A stretch of 64,000 nucleotides of DNA from Allodiplogaster sudhausi (GCA_945643635.1 CALZFC010000149.1:207001-271000), one strand, 5' to 3'; counted from the first letter of the stretch, positions 23,341-35,339 are shown. Program-made: numbers and translations. The notes: generated by a model not told the origin, from the sequence alone.

Positions 23341-24310
23341 AGGAAGAGAACTTTAGGAAGAGAACTTCATAGTTCAAAAAGAGAATATTATTGAAAAATT
23401 CATGAGCAACAAAATAGTCATAAAAAAGCGCACAATAGTTTGGAAATATTTTTTATTAATATTAATTTTTTTTCTTATTAATCTTGTTAATATTATCTTA
23501 AGGACAAAAGAAAAGAAAAGTATGCAAGAACAGAACTATAGGAAGAGAACTTGATAGTTCAAAAAAGAATATTAATTCAACAATTGCTTGTGGCCTTCTC
23601 AGCTGGATCAGCATCGACACGAGAGCAAACGTCCCAATTCCTCACGGTAATGCAGTTATTATCTATGTATACTCTCCTTCGTTTCGTTTTCTTTCATCTA
23701 TGAGATAAAACCTTTCCTTTTTCAATCCACCATATTTATAATATGTTCGAGAACTATTTTTCTTTATCCTGTTTCGCTTTCTCTCTGGTTCAAGTAATTG
23801 ATTACACAGCCTCCTCGCTACCTCCGTTTCATTTCAGTTTACGACAACCGAGTTTCCATATCGATGCACGAATTTGCCCTGATTTTCCCTCGACCATCGA
23901 ACGTCTTCGCGTTCCGGCGACGATGCGTTGTATCGGTTCATGTATTTCTTCCGGTTCTATCTGTTTCTCCTCTTTACTAAACTTTTTTTTTTCGGATATT
24001 TTCGAACACTTAATATATATCATCCCGCCTTCCTTTCGCTTTATTTTCAGAATTTCCTTCGAACGCGAGTCAAGCACAGCCGCCTTTTCTGGACGACCAC
24101 ACCTTTAAGATAAACGGCTAGAAAGCCTTTTTCCCAATTTTTCCTTTTCCACTCTTGCTCTTGTGCCAAATCATCATATTTTCGAATCTCTTTCTTGCAG
24201 AAAACGAAGACGACGCCGCGTATCCGGACGCGACGCAGACGACGCCAAGCCACTCACGATCCACGAATAGCGACAGAGCCCCAAGAAAAAGCCATTCAAG
24301 GAGCCCCAGG
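23341..24310 (+). other. possible further degraded exons after the SRCR exon
   Basis: Three acceptor-like sites are followed by GC-richer stretches: after CATTTCAG (about 23837-23935, e.g. VYDNRVSISMHEFALIF), after TTTTCAG near 24051, and after TTCTTGCAG (24201-24310, ENEDDAAYPDATQTTPSHS, before GTCATT). The last looks like a cytoplasmic tail. Frames do not join cleanly. They may be remains of the Bark-like gene's C-terminal part. Low certainty. Confidence 0.3.
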
Positions 24311-24890
24311 TCATTCCCCGTCCCCTTCCCCCTCCTTCCCCTAGCCCCATGCTCACACCCATCCCCTTTTTTCTCTTTAAATCGCATCGTTTTGAATATC
24401 CCATCCTTTTATTTTTTTTATTCTATCGTTCGGCATTCTTTCTTTCGTACAATCCTTAGCAGTTCTCCTAATTTATGAACTTTTGTTGATTCTCTCGAAC
24501 TTTTCATTATTGCAATTTCCTTTTTTTTAGTTACATCAATCTCTCAAGCTTGAATTCTCTCTTCGTCTTGAATCTTTGGTGATTTTCTAGAAGATTTCAT
24601 ATTTCCAGAGAATTCTTCTCTTTCTCGCCATTACTTTGAGCCATTTCGCATTTATTTGACTTCCGCTCTTTTCCAAAATTCATTCCTTGCCAATTCTTAC
24701 TCTTTTATTTTTCGTTCGTTTTTATTTTTGCTTATTAATACTGCATGATCACTTATTTTCATAACAGTACTGTCCCTCCGTCTTCACTCTTGAAGTTTTC
24801 TTCCACTTCATTTTCTTTCAACTGACTCTTCTTTATTCTCTCACTAATTGCGCTCACAAAATTCTCTCTCCTTCGTGGTCGCTCTCACAC
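24311..24890. other. AT/CT-rich intergenic, nothing seen
   Basis: Pyrimidine-rich on the plus strand (TTCTTTC, TTCATTTTC words) without splice-bounded frames or known repeats. Confidence 0.5.
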
Positions 24891-24895
24891 AAATT

Positions 24896-25215
24896 CCTGG
24901 GGGCCTAGCCCGGGCCGGACTTTCAACCAAAAACATTTTGTGGCGGGCAAAAACACGGGCCAGTTAAATATAATTCATCAAAAATTCCTTTGCAGACATT
25001 GCACAAATATATCAAAACTGGTCAAAAACGCGAAAACAAACGGGGTTTTTTTTTAAGTTTGTACCGCCATAAATCCGATCTAATTCTTGGATTCCGGAGT
25101 ATTTCTAGGTTTCAAAGGCTAGAAATAAATCCGGGCTCGACCCGGGCCCGGCCCGGGCCAGGCCCTGGTCGAGCCCGGATTTGAAATTCAGATGCGGGCC
25201 TGCCCGGCCCTGGCC
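24896..25215. mobile_element. short element with GGGCCCGG-rich ends (MITE-like)
   Basis: GC-rich blocks at 24899-24920 (CCTAGCCCGGGCCGGAC) and 25130-25215 bracket AT-rich DNA. The right block holds an imperfect palindrome with arms CCGGGCTCGAC (from about 25132) and GTCGAGCCCGG (from about 25168). Such CCCGGGCC-rich ends mark several non-autonomous DNA transposon families. Exact ends and target duplication are not clear. Confidence 0.45.
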
Positions 25216-25449
25216 ATCCTTGTTTTCAGCATTCCATTCAATATTAATGTACGATCCATTTTAGAAAATTGTACTACTGTATATTCCCCCTCTCTCCTTA
25301 AAGATGTCCACGCATTACAATTAGAAAAAGTGCAAAATTATTTTATGTGTATAATTTTTCTAAGTTATCTCATAGTGAAAAACAAAACCGAATTCTCGCT
25401 GTTCCGTCATTGAAATCTCGTCGCCAAAATTTTGACTTCACATTAGCTC

Positions 25450-25528
25450 TTACGTATGGATGAGCTGCGAGGCGGACCGCAGGCACCAGGTAGTCGGAGG
25501 GGTCGGTCATCATGTAGTTGAGCACCTG
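25450..25528 (-). pseudogene. unit A of amplified membrane-protein gene: one exon
   Basis: Reverse strand reads VLNYMMTDPSDYLVPAVRLA after a CT-rich tract and CAG acceptor. It breaks off at AAHPY before CGTAAGAG, shorter than unit B. Family not recognised. Confidence 0.6.
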
Positions 25529-25529
25529 G

Positions 25530-25817
25530 GAGAGAGAGAGAGAGAGTGAAGAAGAGGGGAGAAAGAGAGAGAGACAGAGAGAGAGAGAGAGAAGAGAGGG
25601 TGAGAGAGACGAAACGGGTGAGAGAGAAGTTAGCAGAGATGGTAAGAAAAAAAAAAAAAGAAAGGTGAGAAAGAGAAGAGATTGGTGACAGAGAAGATAG
25701 CGTGAGAGAGAAGAGAGAGATGAGAGGGAAGAGAAGGGTGAGAGAGAATCGTGATAATAAATGAAATCCTCCTTTGGAATTGATAAACGGAATAACGAGA
25801 GAGAGGAGAGAACACCA

Positions 25818-25850
<33 letters not shown>

Positions 25851-25870
25851 TAGAGAGGACGAGAGACGGT
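25530..25870. repeat. GA-rich tract
   Basis: Interrupted GAGAGA runs over more than 300 bases, next to the minus-strand exon whose acceptor uses its first part. Open frames across it are artefacts. Confidence 0.85.
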
Positions 25871-26084
25871 TTGCGAAAAATGACGGCGATCACAACATCA
25901 TAATAGAGAGCATATCAAGAGGTATGCATAATAATCTAGCACACAACAAATTACTTGATCCGACCACACTTGCATGATTGGAGACCGAGCAAATAAGATG
26001 GAACAACGTTCTTTGCGAGATTGGAAGATCGCATTACTCTCTATATATTTATATGTATATTAAAGTTTTTAAAAATTCGCTAAT

Positions 26085-26850
26085 TTTTTGCTTGAATAAA
26101 GGCGAGAGAGCCTGTGATTTAGAGAGACGGCGACTACAATGGCCATCATAATTCAAATGAGAGCATGAAAAACCCTAATCGTTTTGCCTCGGACAGAATA
26201 TACGAATCGAAAACAAATATTGTGAATAAGAACAAGATATATTCAAATTAATAGATTTTGTAAAGTGGAAAAAATTTAATTTAATCTACTAACTAATACT
26301 AAATTTGCCTCCATGGCCATCAAACATTTTTTTACTTATTCGCAATTTGGGATCGATGTACTTGACATTCTCATTGAAAGTGTACAAATTGCCCTGTCTG
26401 TGGCAAAAGAGAAATTGTTGGCATTTTTTGACGCTGAGCGGATATTTGCACAAGAATGCCACTCTCGTCTCTCTCTGCTGGGTCTCCTTTCTGGGAGAGC
26501 GGTTGCCCATTTTGCAGTATTACGAACGAGAGTATGAAGCTCTAAGCCACCCAACCGTTTTCAAAAGTTTAATTCCCCATAAAACATATTGCGTATTTAG
26601 TTTGTGTTTTTTTCTTCTGCAGATGTTTTAATTAATCAGAAATAATGTTAAAAAGGAGTAAGATTAATCATTCTAGATATCGATTCTGGAGTCATAGACA
26701 CTCCATGCGCGCTCCGTCATAAAAACGAGAAGACATCTCCAAGAGGCATGAGGCAACTCGAAATACTCCGAATCAGTGAGGTCATCAACCACATCCGATC
26801 CAGACAAAGTCCCAACTTTGGAACTGAGCAATCTACTTTCGAGCTAATTC
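26085..26850 (+). repeat. dispersed repeat, plus copy
   Basis: Near-complete module order: GGCGAGAGAGCCTGTGATTTAGAGAG lead at 26101, TTCTCATTGAAAGTGTAC, hairpin core 26420-26460, GAACGAGAGTATGAAGCTCTAAG, CCAACCGTTTTCAAAAG, then TCTGGAGTCATAGACACTCC at 26685-26703 and CGTCATAAAAACGAGAAGAC. No gene seen. Confidence 0.7.
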
Positions 26851-27352
26851 AACGAATAGTAGAAATTTAATTATTTGAATTTAGGCCGTGAGAGGGAGAG
26901 TTTCCGTATATGCGCTAAACTTGGCCCTCCTACAGCTCCCCGTGTATATTGCCTAATTGTTGCATACTACTTAAATCATCTTAATCCCCCTCCACCTATT
27001 GACTAAGCCCGGAGGGTGGCCGGGGCCTACCCTGTGTAACAAATGAAAAAACTTGAAGCAAAAATAACAGAGAGAGCTGGAGCATAGGAAAAGATCGACT
27101 AATAAACTGCTAAGCGTAAGCAGTTGCAGCTTGACCATTAGGGAGGGCGCAGCAACCTATCTGGGTCGGAAGGGCGCATGCATGGGTCCAGTTCATTTTA
27201 AAATGGGCGACCTGTTCTCTCCTACCATCTCATTGATGCGGCCTTTGTCTCGTTCTCTTTTGAAGAATGGGCCTCCTCTTTTACAGTTACGCATAAATTC
27301 GGAGAGTTACGACCTTTCTTACTTATTGTTTATTCATATATTATATTTCAAG

Positions 27353-28029
27353 CCAATCTTCGACGAGCTCATCCTCCTGAACTTTGACATCATTTCAAAC
27401 GTCCACAAGCGATACTTTGTGGTTAGTGAAGCTTGACTTGCCCAAATGGTTGGGCATACAGAATGAACGAAGAGAAATAGATTGCAGAAGAGAAAGGGAG
27501 AGAGGCGGGAAAAGACAGAGAGAAAGAGAGAAAGATAGAGAGAGAGAGAAGGATGGAGAGAGAGTGAGACAGAGGGGAGCTGATGTGAGCGAACTGCACT
27601 CCTACCAGCAAAAGAAATATGAAAATATCTCGATATCTCAGGACTTGAAGACAGCCAGCATATGAAGACGAATTACGGCAATAACCGCAGAGACAACCGA
27701 TGAGTGAGAAACTATTTTAGTAGCTGCATCATTTTATAATCCTGATTGTTCTCATCATAAAAAAAGGTAATTGTAAGTCACTATATACAATTCTATATAT
27801 TTGCAGCAGTAACTTAATTTTCATTTCTAGATTTGGACAATATCACCGGAACTCTTTATTCAACATCTGTTTCGGCTTCCTGACTGCGCTAGGCTTGTTT
27901 CTTCTCGAGCTTCTTATCTGGAAGATGACTCATCGAGATGAACAACGCGGCATTCACCCTCAATCTGTCCCGATCTCTCTTCCAGTTTCAAGGTGTCTCC
28001 AAGATGACAGTTTCCTTTCGGGTGAGTAA
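27353..28029 (+). pseudogene. second ionotropic receptor, last S2 piece and TM4 exons
   Basis: Exon 27353-27421 (possibly to 27425) reads PIFDELILLNFDIISNVHKR and matches VINQLILENFNLISAVHRR of the first receptor. Exon from 27831 reads CFGFLTALGLFLLELLIWKM, matching TM4, and stays open to TAA 28027; a strong donor GTGAGT at 28022 suggests a further tail exon. If intron phase is as in the first gene, the TM4 exon carries a net two-base insertion between 27845 and 27880 that destroys the frame. No S1, TM1 or TM3 exon was found upstream. Likely a truncated paralogue. Confidence 0.65.
27490..27580. repeat. GA-rich tract in receptor intron
   Basis: A purine-rich run inside the intron between the two receptor exons. 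Not coding. Confidence 0.8.
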
Positions 28030-29204
28030 TGCGTCAACAGTATTGCGGTTGACCATATTTTCGCTTATATCTGAATTTCATGCATGATGTTAAATGAACA
28101 ATGTGGTTGTTGGAAAATTAAAACTTGCATTGATAAATATATTTATGATATAAACGATTATCCATGACAAAAGACGGTGCAAGAGAGGTCAACAACAACC
28201 GACGGTCTATTCTTGTTATGGCGACGATCCAAAAAAAAGTTCTAAGCATAGCAACTTTTATGAGGAAACAGCTCCTCAATTTCCCGTCCCCTTCTTGTTC
28301 AGACGAATGTCTTACAATTAGCCTATTTGATTCTAATGATTAAACTTTTAAATATTGTTCGGGTGGCTTGGTATAATAAATCGAAGGGTCTGGTCAAATG
28401 AATGATTTATCATCTAAATGTTTTCACTAAAACCACAAGTAACTGAAGAAAACAGTCGACGTTAAGTCATCAACTATAAATCTCAAGATACATCTAATAT
28501 GGTAATTCCGTCTCAAAATCATATAAGTTTATTCATATTTTTATTTAAGAACCAACAACTCATGCTTATTTTCGCGTTGTTTTGCCTGAACAACGGAGAG
28601 AAAACGTATGATTTAGAGAGACGGCGAATAGAATAGTCAGGAAAAATGAATTAGATTACGTCTGAATTTCGTGCATCTGTAAATCTCAACAGACGAATTG
28701 GAAACAACAAGAAATATTCTGAATTAAAAGATGTTAATTTTTTTCTTAATCTAAAGTACATTACACTTATTATTGTTTTCTTTTTTTCAGTAGATTGTTT
28801 CAAATTTTTAGCTTCGCTACATTACTGTTAAGATAATTTAAACATCACACAAGAGAATAATGAATGATGAAAACCGCGTTCATTTTTCTTTTGCAATATA
28901 AAATGGAAGGAATGCAAGTGGTGGTTTACTCTCATACAAAGCGTTTATAAAGGCTGCGTATTCAACGGTAAATGTTGCATGTCCAGTAGGTGTGAGTATT
29001 AATTAATACATCACTTCAGAAAATGTTCAGTATTGTTTTAGGCGTGAAAATACATAGATGGGATAAAATTTTACCGTACCGAGACGCGATGAAGCTGGAA
29101 GTCCTTGCAGTCGGGGGCGTACTCCGTAACGTGTGGATGAGCTGCGAGGCGGACCGCGGGCACCAGGTAGTCGGAGGGGTCGGTCATCATGTAATTGAGC
29201 ACCT

Positions 29205-29370
29205 GGGGGAGGGAGAGAGGTAGAGAGAGAGGAAGAGAGAGAGAGAAGAAGAGGGAGGATTCTAAGGGAGGGTTGCAGAGGGGGAGAAAGAGGGAGGGCG
29301 AGCGGAGAGAGATACAGAGTGAGAATGAGAGAAGGAGAGACAGTGAGAGAAGGAGAGGGATAAAAGGATA
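29205..29370. repeat. GA-rich tract acting as polypyrimidine tract on the minus strand
   Basis: Directly abuts the CAG acceptor of the 29202 exon. Its reverse complement is a CT run. Confidence 0.8.
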
Positions 29371-29439
29371 GGCCAAGAACAAAATAAAAAAGTCGCTTAC
29401 CGATCGACAAACCTACAATACTCTTCAAAATATGATGAG

Positions 29440-29738
29440 CCTAAACTTGTCTTTCAAAATCAGTAACAAAAAATTAATAACTGCTCTTCTCAGAGAAGCA
29501 GTTTGAATGCGCGTGCTCAAAAGGTTGCCTGTCGCTCGGTCGAGAGAGCATGTGAAAAAAGGAGGGCGGCTGTGACCTACCGTAGCTAATTCTCTACCCG
29601 CCAGAATTCACCTAACTTTTGCTCCGAATGTAATGAAAGAAAATCGCTCAAACTTTCAAGATATATGTTTTAGACCAAGATGAACTTATGCATATAGAAA
29701 AAAACTTAGGTTAATTATTCCTCGGATACCTCCTTTAA
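29440..29738. mobile_element. partial TTAA element, right end only
   Basis: Right end TATTCCTCGGATACCTCC then TTAA (29735-29738), matching the terminal repeat of the element at 34751-35295. It shares the internal phrase AGCTAATTCTCTACCCG. A left terminal repeat was not found. Confidence 0.45.
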
Positions 29739-30463
29739 GATATATCGGGTCGATCGATTAAAACTTTGATGCCCATTGACCATCTTTGAAGCTTCATCAA
29801 ATAAATGCACTTCATTTGTATGTGAGCTAGTTAAGATGGACAGGTGGTTTTAGAGTGACCTTTATCATAGGACTTTATATTTCATTTCTGTTCACTTCTT
29901 CATAAACTTATCTATCATCGTTGTTACTTTTCATGTCTAAACTTACAATATTTAATGTGAGAGTTCGAAATGGCCATCCACACGGGCGACCAGTCAAAAC
30001 TGGTCATGAGCGTCTTGTGAGCGTTGACGTTGAACGAGTACACGTTGGTCATCCCGGCGCCTGTTAATTTAATTTGATAACATAATAATTTATTTAGTTA
30101 TTTATATTGACGTGTTTGAGCTGAAGAAATAAAATGCTCAATAGGCCTTAAAACAAACAATGAACATTCCCGTCGGACTTGAAATAAAAGGCGTGTTTGC
30201 ATGATTTCATGGACCTGAAATAGTCACAATTAAATATCTAATAAAAAAGCAAAAAAAAGAATATAGATTCAGAAAAAAACTTATATGGCGCGCCCACTTT
30301 TCTTTGCTTTCTATGACCATTTTTGCCGCGCGTTTAATCTGTCCAAAGTTTATAACATGTTCTGAACACTTGTTCCCAACATTGGCGTTGTTGTCATAGA
30401 CTGAGAAGAAGCTGGCAACATTCGGAGCTCATCACATTCTAACAAACCTCTGCGAATGTTTTG

Positions 30464-30534
30464 TTAGCACGGGGATTCGAACTCAAGACTTGCAAACTGC
30501 AACGCAGTCACGTTACCCACGAGACCACGCTGCT
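30464..30534 (-). repeat. tRNA-like sequence (SINE head or tRNA pseudogene)
   Basis: The reverse strand has an A-box-like TGGTCTCGTGGG and a B-box-like GAGTTCGAATCCC at normal spacing. The ends AGCAGCG and CGTGCT can pair with one bulge. A cloverleaf anticodon arm is not convincing, so a tRNA-derived retroelement head is more likely than a working tRNA. Confidence 0.6.
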
Positions 30535-30539
30535 ACTTG

Positions 30540-31555
30540 GGAACGGCCCTGCTGGAGCAGCACACAATCTTTGCCGTATTGGAAACCAACATATTTTCTC
30601 CTACCTGACAATGAACGAGAAAACATTTTAACATATATTTTCGGATTTTAGCTTTCTAGAAAATAGTTCGCCTCAATCCGTCGCCATCATGGATAGACCG
30701 TTGCCTTCTAAATTCATTAAATACCACAGATTCATAATGAAACATTTTTAGAGTGAAATATTATTGTGTCTAATATGGTGTTAAAAAAAACAGTTTGTGC
30801 AAGTTTTGGTGCTTCCCACTGCGCGAAGGCCAAATCAGGCTCATATTGTGCTTCCTTGGACAATATCATATACTCTTGTGTTGAAATTGGGAATCTCCAC
30901 GTGCAGTAGCAGCGAATTCATCAAAAAACAAGAAGCTAAGGCTTGTAACGCCCTCAATTCAACGCCCAGCGGACTGCATCCTCATAGAGCAGCATCTATG
31001 CGTTGTTAGTTTGCCAAATAGCCTCAATCCATGAGTGCAACCGACACTAAACGGATTTTTCGACAGCGGAGAAGGCATTTCGGCTAGGCGGAGGGAGGGA
31101 GGCAGAGGAGGAGGCAGGCAGCGAGCGGGGTTACATCTTTTTTTTCTCTGCCCTGTGCTATTTCGTTGGTGACGAGCAAAAGCACACCGGAGCAGCTTTT
31201 GCTCGCCACAACCTGCGTCTCCATCTTTGCGTTGTCTCTACATTTTCGTGCTTGTTCTGACCAAGTGACCACTTCAGAAGTTCGAAGCAGGAAGTGCACA
31301 CAAGCGATAAAGTGAGCACGAGCTGGATACATGTTCGGAACCCATGTGTATTAAGATAGGCTGGAACACTGCCAATTCTTTTGTTGCGAACATGTTTCAA
31401 ACAAGATTGTTTTGAACATGTTTCAAACTTTAGACAGATTAAAATAGCGGCTGGTATCATAGACACTCTATCCAATCTTTCAGACTCTTACCATTAGCTT
31501 ACCAGATATGTACATGCATATGAATCAACTTATACTCGTAATTATTATGCATTAA
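30540..31555. other. no certain gene
   Basis: Short open frames on both strands (30797-31009 plus, 31158-31475 minus) have no family resemblance. A hairpin with 11 bp arms (GAGCAAAAGC/GCTTTTGCTC) lies at about 31173-31207. Confidence 0.4.
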
Positions 31556-31559
31556 TAAT

Positions 31560-32240
31560 TATCTCCGTAGCCTCCAAAATATCCAAAGGCAAACTCCTTC
31601 CAGTCGCCTTTGGGAGATTTTCATTGAACTCTCAAGTGTGCAGCATATTTTTTTGATGAAGTGGCTAGCGAAAAATGTTTGCATTCTTGATGCTGCGCGG
31701 ATATTTGCACAAGAATGCCACTCCGTGAGTATCGCTTCTCCTTGTGCTGGGTCTCCTTTCCTGGCGACCCTTCGGTTCTCCTCCCTTATGCGAACGAAAA
31801 GGAGCACTTATCTCAATCGTTATTTTCTAGCAATTTTTGCAACATGGTTTTCAGGTATCTCTAAACAGAGCACATGTTCTTTCGCCCTTGTTTTAGGCTA
31901 AATTTTTCAGATTGTTTTTGGGTCCTTTTACACCTAAATCCTGTTCTGGTATTTAATTCCAAATAAAACTGTTATTTTTGTGCGCGCTGCAGATTTCTTT
32001 GCTAATTTGAAATAATTAAAAAGATAATAAGACTAATCTTTTTAGACATCAATCCTGGAGTCATACGCACTCCAATCCGTGCGTGTTCCGTCATATATAA
32101 GTGAATACACCTCCGCGAGGCAATTAGAAATACCGAATCAGCCAATTGATCTTCCGTATCCAGTTCGGAGAACATGTGGACAAACATAGGACTCAGCAAT
32201 CCACTGAATATCAACCAACTTCCAGGTAATTCAACTAATC
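31560..32240 (+). repeat. dispersed repeat, plus copy
   Basis: Hairpin core 31681-31719 with full loop, then TGGGTCTCCTTTC, GAACGAAAAGGAGCACTTA, TTCCAAATAAAACTG, and the mini-hairpin GGAGTCATACGCACTCC near 32057, then CGTCATATATAAGTGAA. Non-coding. Confidence 0.7.
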
Positions 32241-33240
32241 GCAATAAAAATAATAATGCGGGTAGGAACAAAATCTTTCAGTTCCTAAAAAAAAATCCAC
32301 ATAATTTTTGAGCGCAAAGGACTATTGGAACTTATTAATTATATGTATAGAGATTTCACCATTATTTCACCATTACTTTTATTTCACCATTACTTCAGAA
32401 TGGATCCAGGCGCGATTTTCCTACGCGAATGAACCGCTTCAGATTTTATCGCAGCGCTTCGTTTGCCGGCTTCTTCATTCCTTTCCCCTCAACCCTGGTT
32501 TCCAGCCGCCATAGTAAACTATCGCTTTCTTGTGTGGAAATGCAACTGAACCTAGGGAGTTTCAGCCGAGATTTCGGCTTAAATTTCGATTTTAATTTTT
32601 ATCGTAGAAACATTTTTTTCAAAATGTTTTGTTTGTATTTGGTAAAATCTTAAGAACATATTAAATATATTCAATGGATTCATGGTCACCCATCACTCCT
32701 TTCGGCAACCTCTGCGAAAGGATAGTGCCCGCTTTCATTTCGTAGACACAGTGAGGAGTGAGGCTTTGAAGAGCGCAGTCTGCATTGCAAAAACCGTCCT
32801 GGCTCTGTCACTCCACGCTCTTTACCTTAAATCTTAAAATCCTAATCTGTTAAAAACAATTGTAGAAAAATCGTGATTAAATATTAAAAAAATAATACAA
32901 TTAATTTCGAGTTCAAATCATAGTGGACAGTGATTCGCGACTGTAGATTATAGTCTAAGAAGTAGAGATGAATGAAGACGGATGACCAAAACAGCCACGA
33001 CGAGCTTCCGAAACGGAGTGATGAGTCAAGCGAAGAGGAGAGCAAGAGAAGAGACGACCACGCGAAGCACCCCCCCCCCCTCTCCGAACATCGACAGCTA
33101 GGACGCCTCCCCCTCCCCCACTTTCGCGGGCGCTAAAAATAGCTTTCGAAAGCTATGTAAGACTCGCACCCTGTTTTATTGGGTTTTCATTCAACTTTAG
33201 CACGTAAGAACAATGACCCAGAAAAATCCACTTAAGTTTT
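32241..33240. other. no gene seen
   Basis: AT-rich. The stretch at about 32400-32560 resembles 45560-45700 (ATGGATC.AGGCGAT..T..), so it belongs to the flank of the dispersed repeat. A ten-base C run lies at 33071-33080. Confidence 0.45.
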
Positions 33241-33249
33241 TTTTTCTAA

Positions 33250-33600
33250 AAAAAAAGAAACGAATGCAAGCGGTGGTTTTACTCTAATGCAAAGTGTTTA
33301 TTAATTATAAGCCAGCGGTTTCATCGTTTGTTATTCTTTGAATTTTTTATATCTGTAGTATATACCCCTCACAATCTGGTATATAAGTTGGGATGCCTTT
33401 ATATGGAAAGACGGGATGAATTTTTAGTGTCACCGTACTCTGTCCCTATCAAATTTTAGTATGACCATATCGAGACGCTATGAAGCTGGAAGTCCTTGCA
33501 GTCGGGCGCGTACTCCGTTACGTGTGGATGAGCTGCGAGGCGGACCGCGGGCACCAGGTAGTCGGAGTTATCGGTCATCATGTAGTTGAGCACCTAGGAG
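33250..33600 (-). pseudogene. unit C of amplified membrane-protein gene: one exon
   Basis: Reverse-strand exon 33595-33475 reads VLNYMM then TDNSDYLVPAVRLAAHPHVT, with Pro replaced by Asn in TDPSD, and ends VSIW instead of VSVR. The flank GAATGCAAGCGGTGGTTTTA at 33262 matches units B, D and E. Confidence 0.55.
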
Positions 33601-33735
33601 AGAGAAAGAGAGGGAGAGGGAGAAATGGGGAGGGAAAGAGAAGAGGAGGAGGGAGAGGGCGGGAGAGGAAGAGAGAGAGAGAGAGAATGGAAGAGTGAGA
33701 TGAAGGAGGAGACAGAGATAGAGGGGAGAAGAGAC
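33600..33735. repeat. GA/GGA-rich tract
   Basis: Follows the unit C acceptor. A partial hairpin repeat (right half only, 33739-33761) is joined to its far end. Confidence 0.8.
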
Positions 33736-34339
33736 TTCGGGGATATTTGCACAAGAATGCCATTCCTCGACTGCCCCCTCTCGCGTCTTTCTGCTGGGAC
33801 TCCTTTCATGCCGCTCCTTGACGGTTTCCCTTTTGCGAATGAGAGAAAGCGGCTTTAAAGGAGCACGTAACTCAATCGTAATTTACTCGCAAATTTCATG
33901 ACCGTTTGCGACAATATTCTTCATCCCAATATGAATAAATACTTTTAAAAAGTAAATAAATTAGTAAATAATTGTCATAATATATTATTATGTTAGAGAA
34001 AACAAATCAAGCAACTATATAAACAAGTTTCACACTACACGTACATCGATGGAGAAACACGATACTGATTAAACTTTTAAATATTGTTTTAGATCGACCC
34101 CTATCGTTTATCAGAGAGCCAGGCCAAACGTAGTATATATCTTCTAAATGTTTCAACGGAAACCACAGGTTACGGAAGAAAAGAATTCAGCGTTGGTCAC
34201 CAAAATAGATCTCAAAATGTTCCTATTAAATTAAAAATAATCACAATTCCATCGACTATTCATTTATGACTTGAACAACTGAATAAAACCGTTAGACCAT
34301 TAGAGTAATTAAAATCTCTCTCACGACCATCATTTTTCT

Positions 34340-34746
34340 TCATCCATCTCATGCTTGAATTCGCGCCATTTTGCCTGAACAAATGCGAGAGCATGTGATT
34401 TAGAGAGACGGCGACTACAGTGGTCATCATAATTAAAATGAGAGCTTGAACTGTCCTAGTCTTTCATCATCAGGCAGAACAAAGGAATCGACAACAGCGT
34501 GCAAATATTGTGAATAAAAGAATGTTGTCATGTTAGTTGACTGGTTAGGATGAGGAAAAATTTAATTTAATCAAGCAGCTCGCAATCGAGGACAAATCGA
34601 AGTTCCAGTTCAAACGCAGTTTATAATCTTCAAAATGTTTCACCGGAAACCACCGTTACTGAAGAAAGGAGTTCAGTGTTAGGTCATCACATTAGATCTC
34701 AAAATGTTTCTAATAAAGTATTCGTCCCATCTTGGATCTCTATTCA
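34340..34746 (+). repeat. dispersed repeat lead module
   Basis: Carries GCGAGAGCATGTGATTTAGAG and GGCGACTAC at about 34388-34420, the lead found again at 26101, 35424 and 36340. No hairpin core here; the flank was interrupted by the element at 34751. Confidence 0.55.
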
Positions 34747-35299
34747 TTAAAGGAAGTCTCCGGCGAATGTTGGGGCAAGCAATTAAAAATATTCATTTGA
34801 ACCATTAAGTGCCACGCACTGAAGGGCCTCAAGGTGCCACTGGCTGAAATATGCCTAGTTCTCTACCCGTCACGTTTTCGGGAGACTGTGATCCTCTCAT
34901 TTCAGTGCTGCTGCAATTGCCCTCTCTCCACAGAAATTTGTGGTCAAAAAATTACATAGGGAACTGACCGTTGAGAAAATTCCGGCCAATGGCGATTGCG
35001 TGCTCCGATATGCGTGCTTTGAAGAATAATGTTCGGGTTTACCCTGTTTTGGTATACACAAATCTTTTTTTTTCAAAATGGCTGGAGTTGGCGTTTTTGA
35101 TAAGGTCGAGCGATGCAAAATAGAAGGGTGCTAAGATCTACAGTAGCTAATTCTCTACCCGTGATATTTAAAATGACTATAATTCTGGAATGATAAGATG
35201 AAATTCATTCAAACTTTCCCTATCTAAGTTTTGCGATGAGACGAACTGATCTATGCTTAAAAAATGATATGTTAATTATTCGCCGGAGACCTCCTTTAA
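34747..35299. mobile_element. TTAA-flanked inverted-repeat element (545 bp)
   Basis: Element 34751-35295 between TTAA copies at 34747-34750 and 35296-35299. Ends are AGGAAGTCTCCGGCGAAT and, reversed, AGGAGGTCTCCGGCGAAT (one mismatch). The site without insertion is visible in a paralogous stretch at 36262-36265 (CTCATTAATGCCTTGAATAG) and in altered form near 34260. TTAA duplication is characteristic of piggyBac-type transposases. No transposase is encoded, so it is non-autonomous. Confidence 0.8.
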
Positions 35300-35339
35300 G
35301 GACTAGAACAACTGAATAAAACCGTTAGATCTTTAGAGT

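Larger units (their letters stand above)
28860..30230 (-). pseudogene. unit B of amplified membrane-protein gene: two exons
   Basis: Most complete unit. Reverse-strand exon 30061-29940 starts after AATTAACAG and reads GMTNVYSFNVNAHKTLMTSF then DWSPVWMAISN, ending before GTAAGTTT. Exon 29202-29080 starts after a GA-derived polypyrimidine tract and CAG, reads VLNYMMTDPSDYLVPAVRLA then CKDFQLHRVS, and can end in phase 0 before GTACGG. Comparison with unit G puts a hydrophobic exon (FFAQFVGFLAATRVLVAGAA) next, in phase. The whole block is alignable with 36590-38110. The protein looks membrane-bound, but I do not recognise the family. Completeness of this unit is unproven. Confidence 0.55.

Noticed and set aside
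27131..27350. Upstream extension of the second receptor's open frame
   Set aside because: The part before the splice acceptor at 27351 resembles 60265-60400, a repeat, and not the S2 region of the first receptor.
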